Shown here: positions 35,198 through 43,048 of the stretch, one piece after another | Position numbering within the stretch: position 1 is the first letter of the stretch | Layout: every line of letters begins with the position of its first letter | DNA from: an uncultured Prevotella sp. | GTDB taxonomy: Bacteria > Bacteroidota > Bacteroidia > Bacteroidales > Bacteroidaceae | Direction of reading: 5' to 3' | NCBI GenBank assembly: GCA_946998295.1 | Contig: CAMPYS010000005.1 | Location: 1 to 64,000 of the forward strand | DNA: 64,000 bases | Made by a program: the position numbers and the translations under genes | Notes under the pieces: generated by a model | What the model was told of the DNA's origin: nothing | Databases searched by the model: none | What the model saw: only the letters and a program-made list of their open reading frames with translations

Positions 35198-35812
35198 ATG
35201 ACAATTTATAGAACTCGTAGGCATATTATAGACGTAGCACGTCAATTATTTGCTAAAAGAGGGTTAGCAAATACAACAATAAACGACATTGCTATAGCTT
35301 CAGGCAAAGGGCGTAGAACTTTATATACTTATTTTGCAAATAAAGAGGATATATATTCTGCAGTCATAGAGAGCGAATTGGAACGTCTATCTGATAAACT
35401 TGATGCTGTAGCGAAAAAAAATATTTCCCCTCATGAAAAAATAATAGAACTTATTTATACACACCTTAGAGTAATTAAGGAAACTGTTATCCGTAATGGT
35501 AACCTTAGAGCTGAGTTTTTTAGAAATATTTGGATGGTTGAGAAGGTTCGTAAAAATTTTGATGAAGATGAGATAGAACTCTTTCGTACTGTTTATAGCG
35601 AAGCAAAAAATAGTGGAGATTTTGATATAGAAAGTGTAGAACTTGTTGCAGACATAACACATTATTGTATTAAAGGACTTGAAGTTCCTTTTATTTATGG
35701 ACGTCTTGGACATGGGCTAACAGAAGAAGCAAGTAGACCTTTAGTTGCTAAAGTCGTTTATGGAGCCTTAGGAAGTAAAATAGAAAAAGAAAACAAATAT
35801 AAGAATTTATGA
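35198..35812 (+). CDS. TetR/AcrR-family regulator upstream of fabG
   Basis: 204 residues. The N-terminal helix-turn-helix RRHIIDVARQLFAKRGLANT then INDIAIASGKGRRTLYTYFANKEDIYSAVIE is canonical TetR. The C-terminal domain is helical and unassigned. It overlaps the start of fabG by 4 bases (ATGA), so the two are translationally coupled. This pairing is common in Bacteroidales and suggests control of fatty-acid synthesis or membrane lipid homeostasis, with an acyl-CoA/ACP-type ligand plausible but unproven. Confidence 0.9.
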   Translation: MTIYRTRRHIIDVARQLFAKRGLANTTINDIAIASGKGRRTLYTYFANKEDIYSAVIESELERLSDKLDAVAKKNISPHEKIIELIYTHLRVIKETVIRNGNLRAEFFRNIWMVEKVRKNFDEDEIELFRTVYSEAKNSGDFDIESVELVADITHYCIKGLEVPFIYGRLGHGLTEEASRPLVAKVVYGALGSKIEKENKYKNL

Positions 35813-36555
35813 AATTATTATCAGGAAAAACAGCATTAATTACAGGTGCTGCAAGAGGAATCGGAAAAGCTATTGCTCTAAAATTTGCTCAAGAAGGAGC
35901 AAATATTGCATTTACAGATCTTGTGTTAAATGATGATTCTAAGAAGACAGAAGAAGAAATAAATGCTTATAACGTTAAATGTAAAGCTTATGCAAGTGAT
36001 GCCTCTAACTTCTCTCAAACAGAAGAGGTTGTTAAAGATATAAAAAATGAATTTGGGTCAATAGATATTCTTGTTAACAATGCAGGTATTACTAAAGATG
36101 GCCTGATGTTAAGAATGTCAGAAGGACAGTGGGATGCTGTTATTGGAGTAAATTTAAAAAGTGCATTTAATTTTATCCATGCATGTGTGCCTATAATGCT
36201 TCGTCAGCGTTCAGGTAGTATTATAAATATGGCTAGTGTTGTAGGTGTACATGGTAATGTTGGACAAGCAAATTATTCAGCATCAAAAGCAGGAATGATA
36301 GCTTTAGCAAAGAGTGTGGCACAGGAAATGGGACCTAAAGGTATACGTGCTAACTCAATAGCTCCAGGATTCATTGATACAGCTATGACCCAGCAATTAT
36401 CAGAGGAGGTACGTAAAGAGTGGACTGCTAAAATACCGCTACGTCGTGGAGGAACAACAGAGGATATTGCAAATACAGCTCTTTATCTAGCATCTGACTT
36501 ATCTAGTTATGTTTCAGGTCAGGTAATACAAGTAGATGGTGGTATGAATATGTAA
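35809..36555 (+). CDS. fabG: 3-oxoacyl-ACP reductase
   Basis: 248 residues, a short-chain dehydrogenase/reductase. Cofactor loop TGAARGIGKA (12-21), NNAG (90-93), catalytic Ser143, Tyr156 and Lys160 (MASVVGVHG, YSASKAG), and the C-terminal YVSGQVIQVDGGMNM typical of FabG. It reduces 3-oxoacyl-ACP with NADPH in fatty-acid elongation. Cytoplasmic. Coupled to the TetR gene; a terminator-like hairpin follows the stop. Confidence 0.93.
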   Translation: MKLLSGKTALITGAARGIGKAIALKFAQEGANIAFTDLVLNDDSKKTEEEINAYNVKCKAYASDASNFSQTEEVVKDIKNEFGSIDILVNNAGITKDGLMLRMSEGQWDAVIGVNLKSAFNFIHACVPIMLRQRSGSIINMASVVGVHGNVGQANYSASKAGMIALAKSVAQEMGPKGIRANSIAPGFIDTAMTQQLSEEVRKEWTAKIPLRRGGTTEDIANTALYLASDLSSYVSGQVIQVDGGMNM

Positions 36556-36567
36556 GTAAAACTATAG

Positions 36568-36610
36568 AAAGTTTCCTTTATCTTTTATTTTAAAAGGTAA
36601 TGGAAACTTT
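36568..36610 (+). terminator. Terminator-like hairpin after fabG
   Basis: AAAGTTTCC (36568-36576) pairs with GGAAACTTT (36602-36610), with additional A/T pairing inside; the descending arm ends in T residues. Confidence 0.45.
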
Positions 36611-36627
36611 TGCTATATTGTATATTA

Positions 36628-37293
36628 ATGGAAATTATCTATGAGGATAACCACTTAATAGTTGTTTATAAAAAAAGTGGAGAGATAGTGCAAGGTGATA
36701 AAACAGGTGATATACCTTTATCTGAAAAACTTAAAGTATGGTTAAAGATTAAATATTCAAAAACTGGTAATGTTTTTCTCGGAGTTGTTCATCGTTTGGA
36801 TAGACCAGTTTCAGGTTTAGTAATATTTGCTAAAACATCTAAAGCCCTAACTCGCCTTAATAGTATGATAAGTCGTGGAGAAATACATAAGACTTATTGG
36901 GCAATTGTTCAAAACTCTCCAGAGGTTCAATCTGCGACTTTAACCAATTGGATTGTGCGTAATGAACGGCAAAATAAGTCATACGTATATAATAGCGAAG
37001 TACCCAAATCTAAAAAAGCGGTATTAAGATATACAGTTATAGGTCATACAAACCATTATACACTTCTTGAAGTAAATTTGCTTACAGGACGGCATCACCA
37101 AATTAGATGTCAATTAGCTTCAATAGGGTGCCAGATTAAGGGCGATATAAAATATGGAGCACGCCGTACAAACTCAGATGCTAGCATAAGTCTTTTGAGT
37201 CATAAAATAGAATTTATACATCCAGTATCTAAAAAACTTGTATCTTTGATTTCGCCTCTTCCTTCAGATGCAATATGGGATAATTTTAGATAG
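36628..37293 (+). CDS. RluA/RluD-family RNA pseudouridine synthase
   Basis: 221 residues from the ATG at 36628 (MEIIYEDNHLIVVYKKSG); a TTG six codons upstream is in frame but lies in the terminator stem. The catalytic motif HRLDRPVSGLVIFAKT carries the nucleophile Asp58, and the RHHQIRCQLASIG motif near 160 completes the active site. It isomerises uridine to pseudouridine in rRNA or tRNA. No S4 domain is present, as in RluA or TruC-like members, so the target RNA cannot be told. Single gene. Confidence 0.9.
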   Translation: MEIIYEDNHLIVVYKKSGEIVQGDKTGDIPLSEKLKVWLKIKYSKTGNVFLGVVHRLDRPVSGLVIFAKTSKALTRLNSMISRGEIHKTYWAIVQNSPEVQSATLTNWIVRNERQNKSYVYNSEVPKSKKAVLRYTVIGHTNHYTLLEVNLLTGRHHQIRCQLASIGCQIKGDIKYGARRTNSDASISLLSHKIEFIHPVSKKLVSLISPLPSDAIWDNFR

Positions 37294-37443
37294 TGTATGA
37301 ATAATATGTGATAGATAATAAATTGATAAGCTCTATTTTAGGAATGAAAAATATTTTGTTTATATATTTTTTAATAACTTTGTAATAATAAATTAAATAT
37401 CAATACTTTTAAAAGGAATTGATTTTCAAATATATAAAATATA

Positions 37444-38085
37444 ATGAAAACAATAAACTATTTATTAATTGTCTTAGCAGGACTATTACTAATAACTTCA
37501 TGTGACAAAACAGAAACTTATGCTGAGAAATTGGAAAGAGAGAGAAATGCTATAAATTCATATATAGTCAAAGAAAAAATAAAAGTAATAAGTGAAAAAC
37601 AATTTAAGAATCAAGGATATACTACCAATTTAGACAAAAACGAGTATGTTTTATTGAATAATACAGGGGTATATCTGCAAATTGTAAATAAAGGAAGTGG
37701 CAGTCCTATAAAGAATGGGGAACAAGTTAGTGTTTTATGTCGTTTTGAAGAAACGAACATATTAGAAAATGCCATGATTTTAACCAATAAAAATTTATAT
37801 TATAGTGGTATTGTTGATAAGATGGTAGTAGATAATATAAGTGGTACGTTTACGGCATCTTTTGATATGACATCAAGTGTTATGTATAATACTTATAAGT
37901 CTACATCTGTTCCCAAAGGTTGGTTAGTTCCATTAACATATATAAATATAGGACGTCCAAAGGATGAAAATGAACACATAGCAAAGGTTAGATTGATTGT
38001 GCCTTCGTCTCAAGGAACAACTAAAGCATCACATAATGTTATACCTTGCTACTATGAAATAACTTACATGAGAGGTCTAAACTAA
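37444..38085 (+). CDS. DUF4827 lipoprotein
   Basis: 213 residues. Lipoprotein signal with Cys20 in LLLITSCDK. The mature part (TYAEKLERERNAINSYIVKEKIKVISE ... VPSSQGTTKASHNVIPCYYEITYMRG) matches the Bacteroidales DUF4827 family and has the look of a peptidyl-prolyl-isomerase-like domain (GSGSPIKNGEQVSVLCRFEE, GRPKDENEHIAKVRLIVPSSQG). Envelope-anchored; biochemical function unknown. It precedes glmM by 35 bases, an arrangement I associate with Bacteroidales, so co-transcription is likely. Confidence 0.82.
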   Translation: MKTINYLLIVLAGLLLITSCDKTETYAEKLERERNAINSYIVKEKIKVISEKQFKNQGYTTNLDKNEYVLLNNTGVYLQIVNKGSGSPIKNGEQVSVLCRFEETNILENAMILTNKNLYYSGIVDKMVVDNISGTFTASFDMTSSVMYNTYKSTSVPKGWLVPLTYINIGRPKDENEHIAKVRLIVPSSQGTTKASHNVIPCYYEITYMRGLN

Positions 38086-38120
38086 GATCTCTATATTTTT
38101 AAACTAAAAAGATAAAACAT

Positions 38121-39518
38121 ATGACCTTAATTAAATCAATCTCTGGTATTCGTGGAACAATAGGCGGCCAGACAGGAGATACACTCAATCCACTTGACAT
38201 TGTAAAGTTTACATCATCCTATGCAACATACATAGCACAGAAACTCAAAGGTAAAAAACTAAAAATAGTTGTAGGAAGAGATGCACGTATTTCTGGAGAA
38301 ATGGTAAAGAATGTAGTATGTGGTACTCTTATGGGTATGGGAGCTGATGTTGTAAATATAGGTATGGCAACAACTCCTACTACAGAGCTTGCCGTGAAAA
38401 TGTCCAATGCAGATGGTGGTATTATTATAACAGCTTCTCATAATCCACGCCATTGGAATGCTTTGAAATTATTAAATGCAAATGGAGAGTTTTTAACTGA
38501 TAGGGATGGAAAGGAAGTCCTTAAAATTGCAGAAAGTGAAGCGTTCGTATATGCGGATGTTGATAGTTTAGGAGCTTATACAGAAGATAATACTTTTAAT
38601 CAAAAGCATATTGATGTTGTAAAAAAATTAAAATTAGTAGATGTTGAGTCTATACGTAATCGTAAATTTCGTGTGTGTGTAGATTCTATTAATTCCGTAG
38701 GTGGAATAATACTTCCTCAACTTTTAGATCAACTTGGAGTTGAATCTACATTTCTAAATGGTGATCCTACAGGAGATTTTGCCCATAATCCTGAACCTAT
38801 AGAGAAAAATCTTACAGGTATAATGAGCGAGATGAAGTCGGGGAAATATGATTTAGGGATTGTTGTTGATCCAGATGTTGACCGTTTAGCCTTTATCCAA
38901 GAAGATGGAGTTATGTTTGGAGAGGAATATACCTTGGTAAGTGTAGCAGATTATGTACTTGATAACGTAAAAGGTTCCACAGTAAGTAACCTTTCTTCGA
39001 CACGAGCTTTAAGAGATGTAACTGAAAAACACGGATGTCACTATTATGCTTCAGCTGTAGGAGAGGTTAATGTAACTACTAAAATGAAAGAAGTTGGAGC
39101 CGTAATAGGTGGAGAAGGAAATGGGGGAGTAATATATCCAGAATGTCATTATGGACGCGACTCTTTAGTTGGTATAGGTCTATTTTTAAGTCTTCTTTCT
39201 AAAAAGAGAATGACGGCCAGCCAGTTACGTAAAACATATCCACAATATTTTATAGCTAAAAATAGAGTTGATTTGACCCCTGAGGTAAATGTAGTTGAGA
39301 TTTTTAATAAAGTAAAGTCCCTATATATAGCAGATTCAAGCGTAACCATTACAGATATTGATGGAGTTAAATTAGATTTTCCTAATTCATGGGTACACCT
39401 TCGTAAATCAAATACAGAACCAATTATACGTATATATAGCGAAGCAAATACTATGGCTGAAGCTAATAATTTGGCTCAAATGATTATGGATATTATAAGA
39501 AATCAATGTGCAGTATAA
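38121..39518 (+). CDS. glmM: Phosphoglucosamine mutase / phosphohexomutase
   Basis: 465 residues. Alpha-D-phosphohexomutase family: catalytic phosphoserine Ser106 in IIITASHNPRHWNALK, Mg2+ loop VVDPDVDRLAF, sugar-binding GGEGNGGVIYP and the phosphate-binding RKSNTEPIIRIYSEA at the end. It interconverts glucosamine-6-P and glucosamine-1-P on the way to UDP-GlcNAc. A phosphomannomutase role cannot be excluded from sequence alone, but the SNTEPI-type phosphate loop is common to both. Cytoplasmic; last gene of the DUF4827 pair. Confidence 0.88.
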   Translation: MTLIKSISGIRGTIGGQTGDTLNPLDIVKFTSSYATYIAQKLKGKKLKIVVGRDARISGEMVKNVVCGTLMGMGADVVNIGMATTPTTELAVKMSNADGGIIITASHNPRHWNALKLLNANGEFLTDRDGKEVLKIAESEAFVYADVDSLGAYTEDNTFNQKHIDVVKKLKLVDVESIRNRKFRVCVDSINSVGGIILPQLLDQLGVESTFLNGDPTGDFAHNPEPIEKNLTGIMSEMKSGKYDLGIVVDPDVDRLAFIQEDGVMFGEEYTLVSVADYVLDNVKGSTVSNLSSTRALRDVTEKHGCHYYASAVGEVNVTTKMKEVGAVIGGEGNGGVIYPECHYGRDSLVGIGLFLSLLSKKRMTASQLRKTYPQYFIAKNRVDLTPEVNVVEIFNKVKSLYIADSSVTITDIDGVKLDFPNSWVHLRKSNTEPIIRIYSEANTMAEANNLAQMIMDIIRNQCAV

Positions 39519-40324
39519 TACAAGCTACTTAATAATAGATAGAATAGTCGTAACATGCAAGAATAAAGGATGAGAGTGTTCACTTAATAGTAACCTCTCC
39601 TCCTTATTGACAGTTAAAAGATTATAAACCAGATAATCAAATAGTATATGGAATAAATTCTAAACTGATTTATTCCATTAATAAAAGAAAATAAGGTTAT
39701 GATGATGCTTTTTCTAAATTTAATATTATAATGTGTTAACACAATAATTCATTAATATATGTCAATTATAAATTAGTACTAAGGAGGGCTCCTTATTAGT
39801 TTGTAGATACACATAAATTGAAAAATAAATTAAATATAAAAAATCACCTTAAGATTTGTTTTCTGTGAACGAAGTTATTTATACAGAATTAATATAATGA
39901 ATAAACATCTAATAGTAAAGTTGATATGGATAAAACAACATCCTTTAGTATATCAATAATACTATTGATTATTTAATGCCAATATTTAAGCATAAAGAGT
40001 TTTTTCTTAAATATGATGTGATATTAAGAAGGATAATTATAATAACATTCTTGTTTATTTGTATTTTGAAATTAAAGCTTTTATTAATGCCTATTTTTAA
40101 GAGAGGCTCGCTTTGGTTGATAATTCTATTAAATTTAAGTATAAAGATAAGTCCAATAGCTGAATTAATTAAAACCAATGTATAAGTATAAGAAATATTC
40201 AATGGGGGTTGAAACGAGAGAGAAAGTCTTCATTATATATAGTTTAGATGGAGATTTTGCTAATAAGGAGGTTATTGGAAAACTAAAAAACGAAGTAGAG
40301 CGATAAAAAAGTTCTTAATACAAT
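39519..40324. other. 806-base gap between glmM and the LysR gene
   Basis: No convincing gene. A 10-bp perfect stem (39648-39657 with 39669-39678) could end glmM transcription, although no T run follows; another small stem, AAGGAG/CTCCTT, is near 39780. A 12-bp palindrome TGTGTTAACACA lies at 39732-39743. Overlapping frames on both strands at about 39970-40200 are hydrophobic low-complexity sequence, and a 34-codon frame (40202-40306) ends 18 bases before the LysR start; neither is recognised. It looks like decayed sequence. Confidence 0.35.
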
Positions 40325-41218
40325 ATGATAGACATCCGTTTAAAAGTTTTTATAACCGTAGCTCAACACCTGAGCTTTTCTAAAGCATCACATATATTAT
40401 ATATAAGTCAACCTGCAGTTAGTAAGCATATAGCAGAGCTTGAAAAAGAATATGATGTCCGACTGTTTGATCGAATGGGTAATAAGATACAACTTACTTA
40501 TGAAGGTAAAAAATTGTTACATCACGCATACCATATTAATAAAGCCTATGAGCAATTGAATTTTGAAATGAATTTGCTTCAAAAGAAAACAGCAGGAACA
40601 GTACGTATAGGTGCAAGTACAACTATAGCTCAATATGTATTACCAGAAATTTTAGCAACTTTTCTTGTGTGTTATCCTCAGATACATGTAAATATGATTT
40701 CTAGTAATTCTCATGAAATAGAGACAATGTTAAAAGAAGGTGTTGTAGACTTAGGACTGGTAGAAGGTATAGGACGTCAACCTGAGCTGAAATATACAAA
40801 ATTTATGAAAGATGAATTGGTAACTATAGTATCATCAAAAAATAAATTAGCAGAGAAAGATGAAATAACTATCGACGAATTAAAATCTCAACCTTTAGTA
40901 ATGAGAGAATTTGGTTCAGGGTCATTAGATGTAATAGAAAAGCATTTAAAGAAAAGAGGAGTAAGTCTATCTGAATTAAATATTATAGTGAATTTTGGTA
41001 CTACTGAAGGTATAAAAAGCTTTGTGGAAAAATATGATGCTATGGGGATATTATCTATCAGAGCGGTTAATAAGGAAATCCTACGAGGTCAAATAAAAGT
41101 AATTGATATTAAAAACTTAACCATGAATAGATTCTTTAGTATTGTGCAACGACATGGTATGTCAAGTGGTGTACAATCTTTGTTTATCAAACATATAATT
41201 AAAAGTTATAGCATATAG
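40325..41218 (+). CDS. LysR-family transcriptional regulator
   Basis: 297 residues, normal LysR length. The N-terminal winged helix-turn-helix (FITVAQHLSFSKASHILYIS, QPAVSKHIAELEKEYDVRLF) is followed by a periplasmic-binding-protein-like effector domain (about 90-295; GTVRIGASTTIAQYVLPEIL). It lies 72 bases upstream of the yeiH-like gene in the same direction; LysR-yeiH pairs are common and the regulator probably controls the exporter. The effector may be a sulfur compound by analogy with CbbR/CysB-like relatives, but that is inference. Confidence 0.9.
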   Translation: MIDIRLKVFITVAQHLSFSKASHILYISQPAVSKHIAELEKEYDVRLFDRMGNKIQLTYEGKKLLHHAYHINKAYEQLNFEMNLLQKKTAGTVRIGASTTIAQYVLPEILATFLVCYPQIHVNMISSNSHEIETMLKEGVVDLGLVEGIGRQPELKYTKFMKDELVTIVSSKNKLAEKDEITIDELKSQPLVMREFGSGSLDVIEKHLKKRGVSLSELNIIVNFGTTEGIKSFVEKYDAMGILSIRAVNKEILRGQIKVIDIKNLTMNRFFSIVQRHGMSSGVQSLFIKHIIKSYSI

Positions 41219-41252
41219 AATTTATATATAACTACCGAGCTATAAAAATGGC

Positions 41253-41260
41253 TACCTTTG
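41253..41260 (+). promoter_or_regulatory. -7 element for the yeiH-like gene
   Basis: TACCTTTG matches TANNTTTG, 30 bases before the ATG. No TTTG at -33, as expected for a promoter that needs an activator such as the adjacent LysR protein. Confidence 0.45.
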
Positions 41261-41290
41261 CGCTGTAATTTTAAATAATAATTAACAAGT

Positions 41291-42328
41291 ATGAATATTT
41301 CAGATACAAGGGGTAGTATGCTCCATGGAGTTCTTTTAATGGCACTGTTTGCTTGTGCCGCATTTTATATAGGTGATATGAACATTGCTAAAGTCATATC
41401 TTTTTCTCCAATGATAATTGGTATTATCTTGGGAATGGCTTATGCTAACAGTCTTAGAAATCATTTACCAGCGACATGGACACCTGGTATTATTTTTTGT
41501 TCAAAGCGTATACTTAGAATAGGTATAATTTTATATGGTTTTAAATTAACATTCCAAGATATTGAGGCAGTAGGCTTACCTGCAATTATAATAGATGCTA
41601 TTGTTGTTATAGTTACAATAGTTTTAGGTATATTTATAGGTAAACTTTTAAAGATGGATCGCAGTATAGCTTTGTTAACTGCTTGTGGTAGTGCTATATG
41701 TGGAGCTGCAGCAGTTATGGGCGTAGATGGAGCTATACGTCCAAAACCTTACAAAACAGCAGTTGCTGTTGCAACAGTTGTTATTTTTGGTACAATTTCA
41801 ATGTTTCTATATCCTGTTCTTTATCGTTCAGGTATATTTGATTTGCCTGCACAGCAAATGGGAATTTTTGCAGGTTCAACAATACATGAAGTTGCACATG
41901 TTGTAGGAGCTGGTAATGCTATGGGGGCTGCAATAAGTGATAATGCTATTATTGTAAAAATGATACGTGTTATGATGTTAGTTCCTGTTCTATTAGTAAT
42001 TGCTTTCTTCTTTGCAAAAGATATTGCAAAACGTGATAGTATTGATGGGGTTAGGACGAAGATACAAGTACCTTGGTTTGCAGTTCTTTTTTTAGTAGTA
42101 ATATGTTTCAATAGTTTTAATCTTTTACCAAAAGAACTTGTAGATTGGATTATTAACCTTGATACTTTTTTCCTTACTATGGCTATGACAGCATTAGGTG
42201 CTGAAACTAGTATGGATAAATTTAAGAAAGCTGGTTTTAAGCCCTTCTTACTTGCAGGTATTCTCTTTATATGGCTTGTTGTTGGAGGATATTGTTTAGC
42301 CCGATATCTTGTTCCAATATTAGTTTAA
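41291..42328 (+). CDS. yeiH: YeiH-family putative sulfate exporter
   Basis: 345 residues with about ten hydrophobic segments. Family motifs: ATWTPGIIFCSKRILRIGIILYGFKLTF (PG--F--K--LR-GIVLYG pattern), ALLTACGSAICGAAAVMGVDG and GIFAGSTIHEVAHVVGAGNAMG. Members of UPF0324/YeiH are inner-membrane proteins annotated as putative sulfate exporters; the transport function is not well proven. Probably regulated by the LysR protein encoded just upstream. A good hairpin terminator follows. Confidence 0.87.
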   Translation: MNISDTRGSMLHGVLLMALFACAAFYIGDMNIAKVISFSPMIIGIILGMAYANSLRNHLPATWTPGIIFCSKRILRIGIILYGFKLTFQDIEAVGLPAIIIDAIVVIVTIVLGIFIGKLLKMDRSIALLTACGSAICGAAAVMGVDGAIRPKPYKTAVAVATVVIFGTISMFLYPVLYRSGIFDLPAQQMGIFAGSTIHEVAHVVGAGNAMGAAISDNAIIVKMIRVMMLVPVLLVIAFFFAKDIAKRDSIDGVRTKIQVPWFAVLFLVVICFNSFNLLPKELVDWIINLDTFFLTMAMTALGAETSMDKFKKAGFKPFLLAGILFIWLVVGGYCLARYLVPILV

Positions 42329-42351
42329 TATATTTTTATAATAGAGATATG

Positions 42352-42414
42352 TATCAACCGTACCTTCATATATAATATTTAAGATGATATTAGGAACGTA
42401 TGGTTGGTATTTTA
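42352..42414 (+). terminator. Terminator after yeiH
   Basis: TATCAACCGTACCTTC (42352-42367) pairs with GAACGTATGGTTGGTA (42394-42409), using two G-U pairs and one mismatch, and is followed by a T-rich tail TTTTA. Confidence 0.55.
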
Positions 42415-42420
42415 CTAAGC

Positions 42421-42814
42421 AATAATTGTAACGAAAATTTACCTGAAAAACGAGGTATAAAAATAGTTTAACTTAAACGGCAAATATACTTTAAGTGGAA
42501 CAACCAAAGAAGTTTAAGTAAAACGACTCAAGAGGTTCTATAAGGAACGCAGCTGAAGTTTAAGTAAAACAATCTTAGAGTTTATTATATATCATATAAT
42601 TAGTTATATATTAAATAGTTATGTAGATATATTTTTTAGTTCAAATTACCCTTAAATATATAATACGTACTGTTATATATATCAGTTAAATAGTAAGATT
42701 TTTAAAATCATTTTTGTATATATTTTTTACTATAAAAATATATTAATAGTTATTGCTGTAGTATGTACTATTTTCAGCCTTACTAAACAGTAAAACAATC
42801 CGTATAAAATCTAT
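42421..42814. repeat. 394-bp repeat, copy 2
   Basis: Direct copy of 14020-14413, same length and orientation; about the last 280 bases look identical and the first 110 carry scattered substitutions. Non-coding and AT-rich, with the AGTTTAAGTAAAAC-type words. Homology to copy 1 stops at 42814, one base before an IS-derived end begins, so this copy was probably cut by that insertion. The 720-base gap 42329-43048 holds this repeat, the IS-derived piece and the yfhO upstream region, but no gene. Confidence 0.85.
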
Positions 42815-42815
42815 T

Positions 42816-42886
42816 ATTGCTGTCCGGTAAAACTTTTTCAAACAAAGATAACCATGAGCAAAAATACTCATTTTACCAGACAACAA
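42816..42886. mobile_element. IS-derived terminal fragment
   Basis: It begins ATTGCTGTCCGGTAAAAC and shares an exact 31-bp terminus (42816-42846) with the complement of 63740-63770. After it comes ATAACC and an ATG (42854) starting MSKNTHFT, which resembles the first residues of Bacteroidetes IS4-type transposases, ending in a stop within 15 codons. The far end (TTTTACCAGACAACAA) is a degenerate inverted copy of the terminus. It is either the decayed 5' end of an IS or a short MITE derived from one. Confidence 0.6.
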
Positions 42887-42999
42887 CATTTCTAAATATT
42901 TTATTAATCGACTACTTTTTAGGATTTTATATGATGTATATTATATTTTCTTATATGGTATTTATTTTGCAAAAATAAATAAAGTCTGATATTTTTATG

Positions 43000-43007
43000 T
43001 AAATTTG
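43000..43007 (+). promoter_or_regulatory. -7 element for the yfhO-like gene
   Basis: TAAATTTG matches TANNTTTG, 41 bases before the ATG at 43049. No clear -33 element. Confidence 0.35.
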
Positions 43008-43048
43008 CATTCTATTGCATAATAGAATCATTTATAATAATATATAAA

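Noticed and set aside
39969..40202. Overlapping 69- and 77-codon frames on opposite strands between glmM and LysR.
   Set aside because: Both are AT-driven, hydrophobic low-complexity translations of the same DNA with no recognised domain, promoter or neighbour logic.
40202..40306. 34-codon frame (begins MGVETREKVFIIYSLDGDFA) just before the LysR gene.
   Set aside because: Plausible composition, but too short, unrecognised and without a clear promoter; treated as part of a decayed gap.
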